64,000 nucleotides of DNA from Ctena decussata (lineage: Eukaryota; Mollusca; Bivalvia; Lucinida; Lucinidae). The notes under the pieces were generated by a model. The model was not told the DNA's origin. It searched no databases and worked only from the letters and a program-made list of their open reading frames with translations. The DNA lies in assembly GCA_963989385.1 (NCBI GenBank), contig OZ022507.1, positions 53,579,400-53,643,399 of the forward strand, in the 5' to 3' direction. Below, one piece after another: positions 53,755-64,000 of this stretch. Numbering within the stretch: position 1 is the first letter of the stretch; every line of letters begins with the position of its first letter. The translations under genes and the position numbers were made by a program.

Positions 53755-54301
53755 CAACTGGTGACCTTCATTTGCTTCAGATTTCCAGTGGGGTCGTTTG
53801 GCAGGACAGGGATCTCCACCTGTCAGACGGCCCGTTGTATCTGTTGAGTCCTCGTCTTTGCTTCTTCATGGTGTTGAAATTTGATTTATGTGTTTACCGT
53901 GATGATTCATTGACGAGTTAGAGGGTTATCATGCGAACCGAACTACCAACTAAATGTTTTGTACCACTTCAGAAACTGAGGGTGTGGTTGGGCCTGTAAA
54001 ATCGATTTAAGCCCCCAGTAATTCATTACTGACCGTTCCAAGGCGGTAGTTCTGTTGTGGTTCTCTGTTGCCTGTTTTTGGTGTCAGAGTTTCTGTAATG
54101 TTTTACCTTATGTATGTTCTTATTACTTTTGGTTCGGTTTGGGTTGCTGAGTGGCCACCTTTTGGGAACAAGCTGCTCACTCGGTTGGCCATATGTTCTC
54201 TGTATCTTGATTATTTGTAATCTTAGTTGTTTCCAACTATGGTTTGAAGGCTGGATTTGGATTTTGATTGTTTCAGTTCCTGGTCTTTGCATACTTTTTA
54301 C
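53755..54301 (+). pseudogene. Retroelement 3' region, decayed
   Basis: GCTTCAGATTTCCAGTGGGG to CATACTTTTTACT. It aligns by eye with 47420-47080 (minus) in its left half and is nearly identical to 37935-38131 in its right half. No intact reading frame. It abuts the pogo-like pseudogene directly. Confidence 0.5.
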
Positions 54302-54317
54302 TTTTATCTTGTTGTTT

Positions 54318-56606
54318 AGCCGACACCTGCTACTCAGAGGGTGAAAAGAAGATGTTACTCGCCTACAGCGCTTGTTAGAGCTTACCAAACTGTTAAGGAA
54401 GATGGTTTACCTGTGCTTCGTGCAGCTCGACAGTATACACAGTTCCGAGAATAGCCGCTAAGGCCCGCCTACTTAGTAACTGTTACTACGTCTCACAAGC
54501 TTTTCACAAAGATGGCGGAAAAACAAATGACAAATGTAAGTGCCTGCTAAATAATGGCAATCTATGGTGAAGAATCAGCCTCCTCATGGCCTACACATGG
54601 AAGTTGGCGCATCACCCATTTCCGATGCGTTCTGATTTTGCAAAGCAGGATAAGTTTATTGAAAGTGGTGTCAGTTTGTTTTCTTTAAACAGGTATACAT
54701 CCCTCCATTAACTGTAAGGTAAAATCACAGACTGATGTACAGTATTGACCACGTGCGATTTGTTTGTGAGACTATGTCACGTGCTAAGTTGTTGCATTGG
54801 CCAGGTATACGCTATCACTTGATTTTGAGTGATATTTCTGGGTGTGGCTCGGAACTGTGTATTCTGTACCACTCACAACCCTTCGAGATAGAGTTGACAA
54901 CAAGTTATCTATTCCTGGGCCAGTTTTATCTGAGCTAGAAGAGGCAAAATTGGTTGCCCATATCACAGAGCTTCCAGCCGTGGGCTATGGTTATACGTGT
55001 GCTGTGGTCATATCAATTGCGCCTGATTTTGCTGTTCAACTCGGTAAACGTGGAAAGGATGAAAAGTGTTTCTCAATGCAATGGTTCTATAGTTTCCTGT
55101 CAAGGTGGCCAGAACTGCATGTTTTTAAACCTTCAAGCTTACCAGAGCTTAGAGCAAGATCTGCACCTGAAAACTTAATAACAAACTACTTTTCTGAGCT
55201 GGACCGTATCCTTACAAAGTATAATCTTAAAGATAAACCGCATGCCATTTACAATATTGGCATAAACACTAAAATTAAACCACCAAATGCAGTTGCTGGA
55301 AAAGGGGGTAAACCGCAAACAGTGAACTCAGAGAGAAGCAAAACTGTGACAGTTATCGCTGCAGGCAATGGCCTTGGAAGTCAAATCCCTCCGTATTTTG
55401 TTTTCCTTGGTCAAAGGATGGTCCCTGATTTTATGTCTGGAAAAAACTGTTGGTGCTGATGCTACGGTGACGCCAAGTGGATGGTCAAACTCTGACGTTT
55501 TTCGAGCCTATATGAAGGAACACTTTCTGTAGTTTGTTCAGGGTCTTGACACAGAGGCAATTTTAGTTTTATATGATGGTCATAGAAGTCACATAGGGCT
55601 TGATCTTATTAAATGGGCTTGGGACAACAATATTGTTTTGTTCGTTTTACCGCCCCATGCTGTCATGTACTGCAGCCTATGGACATTGGGTGTTTTGGGC
55701 CCATGCAACTCATTTACAATCAAGAATGTCTTGCCTTTTCCTGCCTTCATCACAGAAGCGTGACTCGCTATGATGTGTGCTCTTTAGCATGTAGATCATA
55801 TGCAGCCGCGCTTTCCCAATCAAATCTTCAGTCAGCATTTGCCAAAGCTAGGATATATCCGTTGAAATCTGCCACTGAATTTATTGCATGCCTTGGAGAT
55901 AAAATATCCCCTTCTAAGCCCTACGTTAATGTAGACTCAACAGAAGATAAAACAAATGAAGTATCAAATGAAAGTCAAACAGACAAACCTCAGAAACAGA
56001 ACAGTCCTCCTGTTTCTGACGTTGTCTGTGAATACTTTTTACTCAAAGGGATGGTCTAGTGGTTAAAAAAGTGGAAGCAAATAAAAAGAGAGGACGAAAC
56101 ATAAATAATGTTGTAGGGGGTAGAGGCGTTACTGAGGACGCAACTGTTGAACGTATGAAAGCATACTTAGAGGAATCAGGCCCACCAAAAAGTATCTGAA
56201 GTCAAAGAACGTCACTAAGAAAACTCTGAGAACTGATAAGAAACCTTCTAAATTTCCTAGTAAAACCACCCCCTCAAAGCAGAAAAAGAACAAATCCAAA
56301 TCTTCTCCTCCCATTTCTTCAGCAGCTAATATCCAAATGAAAAGCCACCAGCCTGGTCCATCTCATATAAATCTGCTTCCATCAGACTCTGATTCATCAG
56401 TAGATGATAAGTCGGAGTGTCAAATGCCTGAAAAGGATAAATGCTGCGTGTGCAAAAAATTCTATGCAAAGTCTGATAACTTGCACAAAATTTCAATAAC
56501 AAATTGGACCCAGTGTGATAAATGCCAAAACTGGGTTCATCTTGAGTTTTGCACTTCTGTCAGAGTGGTAAGAAAAAACACTTACTTCTGGTGTCCTTGC
56601 TTTTAA
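54318..56606 (+). pseudogene. pogo/Tigger-like (CENP-B/DDE_1) transposase with C-terminal PHD finger, dead
   Basis: N-terminal Psq-type helix-turn-helix at 54340-54436 plus 54863-54905 (SPTALVRAYQTVKEDGLPVL, then RAARQY; SVPLTTLRDRV), split by a MITE. DDE_1 domain: HAIYNIGINTKIKPPNAV, VTVIAAGNGLGSQIPPYFVF, GWSNSDVFRAYMKEHF, LVLYDGHRSHI (second catalytic Asp), HVLQPMDIGCFGPM (third Asp). The first catalytic Asp is missing: where the family has NIDETGI, this reads NIGI. C-terminus 56443-56605: CCVCKKFY..CDKCQNWVHLEFC..WCPC, a PHD-like C4HC3 zinc finger. Lesions: MITE insertion, frameshift near 55441, stop TAG at 55530-55532, frameshift near 55660, frameshift near 56040, frameshift near 56190. 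Known role: cut-and-paste transposition at TA. Confidence 0.82.
54437..54860. mobile_element. 424-bp MITE inserted in the transposase HTH
   Basis: TIR ACACAGTTCCGAG at the left, CTCGGAACTGTGT at the right, both perfect, with AT (or TAT) duplicated at 54435-54436 and 54861-54862. Removing the element and one duplicate restores the codons for RQY-SVPLTTLRDRV without any change, which fixes its limits. Non-coding. Confidence 0.85.
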
Positions 56607-57189
56607 GCACACAAGTAATCCATCCATAAAATTACTGATGTAGTGATAATATCAATTATATTGCTCATATTAGAATTGAGATTCAAATGGAACACCTACT
56701 TAGAATGTCTTTAGGTGATTTCCATGCACTACTGCTGCTGAAAAGCTATTAAGACTTTATTTCAACTTATAATGTGTAGTTATTGTCGAGTGTATGAACT
56801 ACCAACAGGTATGTGGACTCTATCTTGTGTAAATAACAATGGTTTTCTATTATGCTCTCAATAAATTTGTAGCAGTTCATATTTTAGCTTGTTTTGTACC
56901 ATATCTTGTCAATGGCGATTAATTTGAGCTTAAAATACAAAAGGGAAAGTGACAGCGGATTTTCGTCACAGGTATTAATGATAATCATGCGCCACCGAAG
57001 ATATTTCGGTGCAGCAATTACACAGCGCGCGGTATTTAGTACGACCGGCCCCGGTGCTGGAAGTTACTAGCAATAACACCTTACCGCAGCTGTACCCCCG
57101 GCCACTTCGTTTATTACTTGTTTTGATTTGTGTGCCATCTTTATTGTTTTCTTTCCCATTTGATGGCTGAGTGAGGATGTGGAAATCAA
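56607..57189. other. Intergenic, no gene seen
   Basis: May hold the 3' end of the pogo-like element; no clear TIR partner found. Confidence 0.3.
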
Positions 57190-57418
57190 TTGAGCCGCGA
57201 CACGACAAAACCAACAGACTGGCATATACACCCAGCGAAGACTCCGATCAGCCTGGGCATCCACCCTGTCAGACATTAGTTTTCGTTTTGCACTTAAAGG
57301 GTACCTAAGAGCCTAATCTAGCTCTATGCGGACAGCGAAGACGCTGATCGACCAGGCAGATCTGCGTATTCGTTGGACGCACATGTTACTTTGTTGGTTT
57401 TGTCAATTTGCGGTTCAG
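57190..57418. mobile_element. Family B MITE copy 11
   Basis: TTGAGCCGCGACACGACAAA at the left, CACATGTTACTTTGTTGGTT and a decayed CGGTTCAG at the right. Confidence 0.7.
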
Positions 57419-57576
57419 TTGTGTTGGTTCCTGAGCATTGCCGTCTCATCTACTTAAAAAAATGATCGCTGTTCAAGTATTATTTAGACTGCCGGTTTCA
57501 AATTCAAAATTGTTTGCTAAAAGTGGCAGCTGTCTAGGAACGCAGACGTCACTATTGGTATGATCCTTAGTAAATA

Positions 57577-57797
57577 CATATGAGCCGCGACACGAGAAAA
57601 CCAACAATGTGGTTGTGCGCCCAGCGCTGACTCAGATCAGCCAGGGCATCCGCCCAGTCCAATCAGACTCGGATATAAGCGCTTAAAAGGTAGCTAAGGG
57701 TCTAGGCTACCTCCATGCGGACAGTGAAGACTCTGATCTGAGTCTGCGCTGGGCGCACATCCACATTGTTGGTTTTGTCGTGTCGCGACTCATATGG
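57577..57797. mobile_element. Family B MITE copy 12
   Basis: CATATGAGCCGCGACACGAG at the left and CGTGTCGCGACTCATATG at the right; inner AGATCAGCCAGGGCATCC block; right inner block shortened. Lies 160 bp from copy 11. Confidence 0.75.
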
Positions 57798-58271
57798 AGT
57801 TATTAGCTGCAATGTTCGCGGTTAAATCAATAAATAAGTTAGAGTACGCCGTACCACAGCCAACCTATATTCATTAAAATGCAAAAATAAATGCAAATTG
57901 CTTTCAAAACTTTCAATTCTATTCTCTAAATAAGTATAATGAACACATTGTTATCTTTTGTTTCCTCATGTGTATTAATTGAGCACTAATGACTATCTCT
58001 ATAATTAAAAGTAGCAGCATCTTTCCGTTGTGCAAAATGATTTCGTAAGACATATTGTGCGAAATGAATAAGTTCATGACAGCCTGCGAACATGAAATGT
58101 CTGAATAGAGCATGCAGAGTTCGCCCGGATAACAGACCTTGGCCGAAAGCTGCGCGTTTTTTGCCAAGATCCAACATGCAGACGGGGTACTTAAGACATG
58201 CGCAGTCTTATAAATGGTTTCTCGAGCGGTGTTTGATTTAATGTTATATAGTCTGTTGCTTTCAAACACAA
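57798..58271. other. Intergenic, no gene seen
   Basis: No recognised element; the minus-strand frame crossing it runs out of the SINE at 58272. Confidence 0.35.
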
Positions 58272-58455
58272 ATGTTAAGCGCTGGCCTGTTAATCTAGCG
58301 GTCCCGGGTTCGAGTTCCGCTAGAGATGGAAATCTTTCCAAGCGTAAACAGAGTTCCATTGCACACAACTTTTCGTTATAACACTCCCACCGTCCATGAT
58401 TGACTGAAATGCGGTTGAAAGGACGTACAACCGCAAGTCATCCATCCATCCGTCA
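58272..58455 (+). mobile_element. tRNA-derived SINE, family S1 copy 3 (5' truncated)
   Basis: Starts within box A (GTTAAGCGCTGGCCTG), box B GGGTTCGAGTTCCGC, then GAGTTCCATTGCACACAAC and a CATCCATCC tail. Confidence 0.7.
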
Positions 58456-58656
58456 TCAAACATAATGAGGTTTCCAACTTCCTCATAATTGGTGAGAGTT
58501 ACCAGATTTTTGAATTTCTTATTTTTGGTTGTAATCTTATACGAGATGAAAAGTTTCTCGTGGCCGTGTGGACTACCGTGCGGTAGTTGGTGTTAGAGGC
58601 CTTTCGAATCTTGGGCATCTTGGGCACAACTGTTGAAAAATGAGCCCCCCACCCCC

Positions 58657-58657
<1 letters not shown>

Positions 58658-58743
<86 letters not shown>
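58658..58743. repeat. (CA)n microsatellite
   Basis: About 42 uninterrupted AC dinucleotides. The VCVCVC peptide on the other strand is an artefact. Confidence 0.97.
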
Positions 58744-58746
<3 letters not shown>

Positions 58747-58917
58747 TTTCGCTGCCTTAACCTTTCATGTTTCGAAAAAGTAGCCGTCTTCTGTTAAGTT
58801 GGCAGGGAGACCTTTTCAGTCGCTGGCTTGCCATTTGGTGATTGGAACCCGCAGCTTTCTTCACAATAGACAAGCACCTCTTACCTCTTGATCTCGTCGC
58901 CTTTTTATCTTGGCATA

Positions 58918-59132
58918 GGAGAGATTCGGGTAACTTCGGACAGCGGGTAATTTCGGGCACTGGCATTGTTTCCTTTATATGTCAGTTGTTTGGAACTAAA
59001 ACAAAAATTAACAGGCCAAACAGAGAAAATCCTGATGAGACGGCTCATTATGAGCCGTCTCATCTGGATTTTCACTGTTTGCAACTGTATGTCCGAATTT
59101 ACCCGCCTGTACGAAGTTACCCGACTTTCCCC
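58918..59132. mobile_element. Family C MITE copy 2, TA-flanked
   Basis: TA at 58916-58917 and 59133-59134. Same length (215 bp) and plan as 13202-13416: doubled CGGGTAACTTCGGACAG / GGGTAATTTCGGGCAC at the left, both inverted at the right, perfect central hairpin GATGAGACGGCTCATTATGA. Confidence 0.8.
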
Positions 59133-59225
59133 TAACCAATGATATTTTGCCACAAATATTTAACTTCATATAAAAAGGGTTAGGAAAGACCTTGTTGCAG
59201 AAGATTTTCAATTAAGAAATAGATC

Positions 59226-59376
59226 AGCTCTAGCAGTGAATTGTTGAGTAATAATCCACAGTTTGGAGGTCAGTTGTAAAGTAGATCGTATCACGAGCGC
59301 GGAGCGCAAGTGATATATCTACCTACAACTGACCGACAAACAGTGAATTAGTACTCAACAATTCACCGCTAGCGCT
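59226..59376. mobile_element. Foldback MITE
   Basis: AGCTCTAGCAGTGAATTGTT at the left and its mirror ACAATTCACCGCTAGCGCT at the right; inner AGGTCAGTTGTAAAGTAGAT pairs with ATCTACCTACAACTGACC around GAGCGCGGAGCGC. Confidence 0.7.
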
Positions 59377-60124
59377 GAACTATGTCGATTCTAACACTCA
59401 ATTTTAACGATAAGAAAATTTCTTTTCATACAATTTCTCCCAATCTTCCTGCCAGCGCGTTCATGCTCCAGCTAATATTCTTGACTGTATTTAAGATAAA
59501 TGTACCTTCCTATGGCGATTTTAGAAAAAAAAGACGGATCACCGTCTAACGTCTCAAAACGTCACAAAATTACATCAGTATTGCCATTGACGTCAGCAAT
59601 TAGACTCACGCGCTCCAAATCAGTGAATTGTTGCAGAATAAAACACGGAAAGTTTCCATTGCGTCTATAGGCGCACTGTGTTGGAAACGAGTACACAGTC
59701 GATAAAATCTAGAAAAGTTTTTCGAATTTCATGATATCGCTAGCCTTGTATAAAAAGTGTAGCCTTCATTTTCACGAGCTTTTAAATCAACAACTCTGGA
59801 AAATTGATTTAACATCGAATAGGAACACCATAAGATGTCATCGTCTTAGATGGGAGACTATCGATATCAAAAATCAAAATCGTATTGTTTGTCAGAAACA
59901 TACTGTTTGATACATGAAAATATAAATCCAAACAATAATGAAGGGGTCTTGGGGTGTTGTGCGGAGGGGGTTGGCCGTGGGGGGTGGGGGGGTTGTTCTG
60001 GTATCAGATGAATTTGTCTCGTTTAACTGAATTTCATTTGACTGACCATACTATCAAAAGTATTTAGTAATGCCAATATTCAAAACGTCATCCGGATAGA
60101 TTATTTTGGTATCTAATGTCTTGA
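59377..60124. other. Intergenic, no gene seen
   Basis: A G-rich tract lies at 59945-59995. No supported gene. Confidence 0.35.
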
Positions 60125-60126
60125 TA

Positions 60127-61532
60127 CAGTGGACTCGACAGTATCGGATCATCGACAGTATCGGATCACTCGTAAGTTATCACCCATTTTTCTCACAAAT
60201 GAAGCAAATATTTTTTACCATTTTATTACAGTCATCAAGTTAGACCAATGGCAAAGCGCAGGGTGAAAAATTCGATCGCAATCTGTGGCTGTGAAACAAA
60301 TCAGAGTTGTTGAAAAGCTTGGCCCCTCTTCAGCGGCGCTTGCATTTTGTCTGTTGCTCGTTAACCCAAAATAGATTTCGGTTATTTCAACTATTTTATC
60401 ATCAGGCGATTGAAACCAATTTTGCTTTGTAATGTGTCCTAGCATCCCTAAAATTGCAGGCAGTCATTATTTTTGTGACATCCCCGTATTTGATGAAACT
60501 GCAGACTTGAAAAGTGGGGCACCGATGCGCGACAGTAACGGATCATTATATAATTTGAACTGAAATACATGCCTCAGCTGGAAAACTGCATGTTGGATGT
60601 ATGGTGTGATGCTGAAAACAAGTCATTTATAAATCAACTACCTGAATGGCTGCTGTGTCTTCTTTCGAAAAAGATCACTATAAAACTAAGAAAACATCCT
60701 TTTTGTAAAACACCCCCATCCCACTCCCCACACGCTAGCATAAGATAATGAAGGTATGCGTAGCACCACTAAGCTTCTGCTAAACATTCTGAAGAAACAT
60801 TCGAGATCAGCTCGCATGTGTGTTGTGAACCCAATAATGACTGGCTTTCATCGGATGGGTCCACATCTGCACACTGTGTAGACTCAGATTAATGCCGGAG
60901 AACTCGTTGAATGACCATGTAGTGTTTATACACTGATTGCACTGAAATATTGTTAGGGCGGAAAATCACCGTAAATTTGTTGATCCTGATCAGACACTAC
61001 GGTCTTATCATGGTCTACACTTTGCAAAGGCAGATTATGACCTTTACTGTTTGAGTAGTTCCGTGCTATGAGGCGCAGGGCATTACAGAGTTAAGAATTT
61101 TTGGCATGCTTGTACTTTTGTATACATTTAATTTTTATTTAACAGACATAACCCTTGCTGGTAAAGGCCACATGAAAAATATCGTTGAAAGGCCGTAAAA
61201 GTTTTCTCTGAGAATTTAATAGGTCCAACTGTTTATTTAGCAAAGTTATTGAAGCTAAGAAGGTTGGCAGAATGCCTCCGAGAAACTCTCCTATAAAATA
61301 ATATCATATGATCCGATACTGTCGCAACTGATTCGTTACTGTCGTAAGACCCCCATGTAAGTCTCGATAGGTTATCTGCCCTTAAAGGAATAAATTTCGT
61401 AAATATTTTGACATGGATAGATAGAAGGGATATTTTCCAGTTGTTATGTGTCATAACATACATACTTTTAGCATTTACATACAACAAAACAGGAATTTAA
61501 TTGAACTTGATCCGATACTGTCGAGTCCACTG
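60127..61532. mobile_element. 1.4-kb non-coding TIR element (family E), TA-flanked, CAGT ends
   Basis: TA at 60125-60126 and 61533-61534. TIR of 25 bp: CAGTGGACTCGACAGTATCG.. and its exact mirror ..CGATACTGTCGAGTCCACTG. CAGT termini and TA duplication are Tc1/mariner features. The motif CGACAGTATCGGATCA recurs near 60133, 60152, 60530 (plus) and 61310, 61327, 61507 (minus). Internal frames are short, and no DD(E/D) transposase is recognised. Confidence 0.75.
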
Positions 61533-61534
61533 TA

Positions 61535-61867
61535 ATTCAGCATATTCCTGAACTGAGTGAGAAAACAACAGCGGGATCAAATCTGGAGTTGTGAGGACTT
61601 TTTCTGACCATTGGCCATCCATTCTGTGTCGACTGATCCAGCGTTGATAAAAAGCAGCAGCTCCAATCGTTCATGAAATGTAAACTGCGGAGAGCAATGC
61701 AGTTCACAAATGCACCACTAACTACTATACACTGGTAATGCAGCTGATATGATTTTATCAGATAAGCATGACTTGACAAAACAACAAAACATGATGCATT
61801 TTTTTCTGATGATAATGTTTATCATAGCATGACGCTGGTACTCCTAGCACACAAAGTTATCAAAGGA
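61535..61867. other. Intergenic, no gene seen
   Basis: No structure recognised. Confidence 0.3.
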
Positions 61868-62107
61868 ATGAGCCGCGAGACGACAAAACCAACAATGTGG
61901 TTGTGCGCCCAACGCAGACTCAGATCAGCCTGGGAATCCGCCCAGTCTGATCAGAGTCTTCGCTGTCTGCATGGTCGTAGCTAAGACCCTTAGCTACCCT
62001 TTGAGCACTTAACAAAGAATCTAATAAAAATGTGCGGATGCCCAGGCTGATCTAAGTCTACGCTGGGCGCACAACCACATTGTTGGTTTTGTCGTGTCGC
62101 GGCTCAT
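61868..62107. mobile_element. Family B MITE copy 13
   Basis: ATGAGCCGCGAGACGACAAA at the left and TTTGTCGTGTCGCGGCTCAT at the right; all inner blocks present. Confidence 0.8.
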
Positions 62108-62500
62108 ATATCATCGTTTGCTTATTCTAGTCTGTACAATCCTCTGAGTAAAGGGAACCATAAACATCAACAACCTCCTCGAGAGAAAAAAAAAGAAATC
62201 AGGGAACAAATATGCTATGCCCGCCAGAAAAATTGCAGAAAATATTAATGGGATCAAAGGAGTATCATATATAAAAGCAATACGGATATGCAAGAAAAAC
62301 TGTTAGCAGCCTAAAGTCCCAACGGCATTACCGACGTCATTGAGTTTGCTACGTGATGTTTCGCTAGTCTCAAACTGTTAGCCCACTACATGCGAGAAAT
62401 ATATCTGAATAGGGCTACAGTTGAAGCAGAAAAACCCCAAAACATTTATACACAGTTTTTCTACTAACAGAGGAACAGCGTATAAGACGGCATAACGTCG
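62108..62500. other. Intergenic, no gene seen
   Basis: No supported gene. An ACCGACGTCAT word lies near 62332. Confidence 0.3.
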
Positions 62501-62504
62501 CCTA

Positions 62505-62541
62505 CGCCCAATCAGATTGGCGAGAACCATGGTTTATTTTG
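62505..62541 (-). repeat. End of dispersed repeat shared with 18670-18706
   Basis: CCAATCAGATTGGCGAGAAC then CATGGTTTATTTTG, the mirror of the 18670-18703 sequence. Confidence 0.5.
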
Positions 62542-62554
62542 TACGTCCTTTATG

Positions 62555-62876
62555 GTGGCGTCACACATCCCGAAATTGACAACCGATGGCCATATGAATA
62601 TGAAATTTTGGATTTCGCGCGAAGTCAGCCCCGAACTTGGTCAACAGCCAATCAAGAGCCGAAGAAAGTACGATGCCTACAGAAGGTCCTGCAATGGCCC
62701 TCGAACCACATATGTAAGTTATGCGAAGGCTATACGAAGATGTGTACTTTAATCAAGAAGTTTACCCAAACTACACACGATGGTCACACGATGGTAACAC
62801 GACGTCGGATTGAGAGTACGATGCATACGAACTAGGTTTCGAAAGCGACACGTGACCTCCCGATGGTAAGCAAAAC
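62555..62876 (+). repeat. CGATGGCCATA-type repeat, left copy
   Basis: GGCGTCACACATCCCGAAAT and CAACCGATGGCCATATGA, matched at 63391-63440 (GGCGTCACACTGTCCAGATA, CACCCGATGGCCATACGA). Also holds ACACGATGGTCACACGATGG. Possibly two fragments of one element separated by the AT-rich block. Confidence 0.45.
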
Positions 62877-62878
62877 AT

Positions 62879-63370
62879 ATGGCAAGCCCTTTACTATTTA
62901 TTCTGTTATATGTTTATCTAATATACTATATAAGATTTCTTATTTCATTTTCTAGATATGTTATAATCTATAAGACATATATGATATCTAATATTGGATA
63001 TATAAGATATCTAATATTGAACATCAGTTATCATATATATTATACAGGATATCTTATTTAATATGATACATACGATATCTTAAATGTTAAATTAGATATC
63101 TAAAATATCTTATTAGATATCAAATCTGTAATATTATATATCTGGTGTACCAGGAAAGATATCTAAAAAAGATTTTCCAAGTGAATGAAATTTCTTATTT
63201 ACTTATATACTAAATAGGATATCTAAAATATTAAATAATATTATCTTATATAGTATATTAGATATCTAAATATAGTAAATTAGATATCTTATATAGTATT
63301 TCAGATATCTACATTAAATAAGACAGCTTATATATTGTAATAGGTATCTTATTTAAGAAATAAAATAATT
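62879..63370. repeat. AT-rich block of GATATC/TCTAATAT words
   Basis: Irregularly repeated AGATATCTAATAT and ATCTTATATAGTAT words, with GATATC present more than ten times by eye. Near pure A/T otherwise. Could fold into many small cruciforms. Non-coding. Confidence 0.6.
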
Positions 63371-63782
63371 TCTATTTTGCATTATGCAGGCGTCACACTG
63401 TCCAGATATTGACACCCGATGGCCATACGATAATGGAAATGTTCAAATTCGGCTCTGATCGTAATAACATTGCGTCATTCTTAAGAGCATCTAAAGCCAT
63501 CGTATGACCGCCGGAGGATTTTCTCATGCTTTGGCAGCAACTTCGTGAGCAGTGGCAAAATCTTTGGCATGCCAAAAGATTGCTGAAGGACATTGCGAAG
63601 GCTCATTTTCGTGTTGAGTTCGTGCGTACATTTTGCGTTCGTAAGGCCATCGTGAGGGCATCGTGTCATCTTCGTCTTTACTACGTGTGACCATCGGTGC
63701 CATTTGGCATTTTTCGCCTCACGAAGACATGACGAAGGAAACATGAAGCAGCCCGATTTTCTTCGTAAGGCAACACGACTTC

Positions 63783-64000
63783 GTAAAACCCTCCTAGTGC
63801 CGGCGTGTGGCCATCAAATTATAGTACGATTGCACGGAGACGGGACATCGGTGTCAGCGAAGACAGCCGAATATGGATATTTTGAGCGTGTCTTATGTGT
63901 CATGATAACGTAGACGTATAAAAGGGCAGCCTCAGAGCACCTTGTAAAGTCCTCGTAATGCCGGCGTGTGGCCATCGAATTATAGTACGATTGCATGGAG
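63783..64000 (+). repeat. Start of a tandem array, period about 161 bp, cut by the window edge
   Basis: GCCGGCGTGTGGCCATCnAA followed by TTATAGTACGATTGCAnGGAG at 63799 and again at 63960. Preceding sequence is also repeated (GTAAAACCCTCCTAGT / GTAAAGTCCTCGTAAT). The second unit is incomplete. Confidence 0.55.

Noticed and set aside
53604..53921. 105-residue frame as an independent gene
   Set aside because: Its right half aligns by eye with the 3' region of the RT-like element also present at 47080-47420; the left half has no support.
54437..54860. Intron inside the pogo-like gene
   Set aside because: The limits are perfect inverted repeats with a duplicated AT rather than GT..AG splice sites, so an insertion explains it better.
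58499..58744. Frame encoding VCVCVC repeats
   Set aside because: It is simply the (CA)n microsatellite read on the minus strand.
60215..60445. 76-residue minus-strand frame inside family E as a transposase remnant
   Set aside because: No DD(E/D), HTH or other recognisable motif; composition alone is not enough.

Overview
The window looks like animal nuclear DNA from a marine bivalve mollusc (inference). It is AT-rich, has no operons or ribosome-binding sites, and contains an intron-flanked exon of a synaptophysin-family gene, tRNA-derived SINEs, non-LTR and Penelope/LINE-like reverse transcriptase remnants, pogo/Tigger-like and hAT-like transposase remnants, many foldback MITEs, and long AGCTCACCTGAG-type elements that I associate with bivalve genomes. 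No intact protein-coding gene lies wholly inside the window. Most apparent open frames are by-products of repeats.

Layout. At 122-265 is the last coding exon of a synaptophysin-like gene (fourth membrane segment plus a short cytoplasmic tail), followed by its probable 3' UTR. From 0.9 to 5.7 kb there are several foldback elements, one nested in another and one built of about 35-bp modules. From 5.9 to 11.9 kb lie two long Helentron/DINE-like elements with exact 145-bp minisatellite cores; the second carries a head-to-tail 5'-truncated repeat of itself. From 12 to 17 kb are MITEs of at least four families and a tRNA-SINE. A dead non-LTR reverse transcriptase occupies 17.6-18.5 kb (minus). A 2.5-kb element with minisatellite inverted ends and an 8-bp target duplication occupies 18.7-21.2 kb. 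From 22.9 to 28.9 kb are nested MITEs, a CRE-rich hairpin and a 1.1-kb satellite-like foldback. At 29.3-30.9 kb is a third Helentron-like element of a different subfamily. At 31.2-33.5 kb, 36.7-37.7 kb and 60.1-61.5 kb are three large non-coding TIR elements flanked by TA, each with an element-specific motif reiterated about six times. From 45.6 to 49.7 kb is a scrambled hAT-like pseudogene broken by reverse transcriptase fragments. From 50.6 to 52.4 kb are two of three SINEs with perfect target duplications. At 54.3-56.6 kb is a dead pogo/Tigger-like transposase with a C-terminal PHD finger, its helix-turn-helix split by a 424-bp MITE. The right end has more MITEs, an AT-rich GATATC block and the start of a tandem array running off the edge.

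The least ordinary signals are (1) the group of non-coding TIR elements that reiterate their own motif internally, (2) one hairpin core module found inside several otherwise different TIR shells, and (3) minisatellite cores that carry a nuclear-receptor type AGGTCA repeat in nearly every unit. Family assignments rest on remembered family features and by-eye alignment; no search was run.
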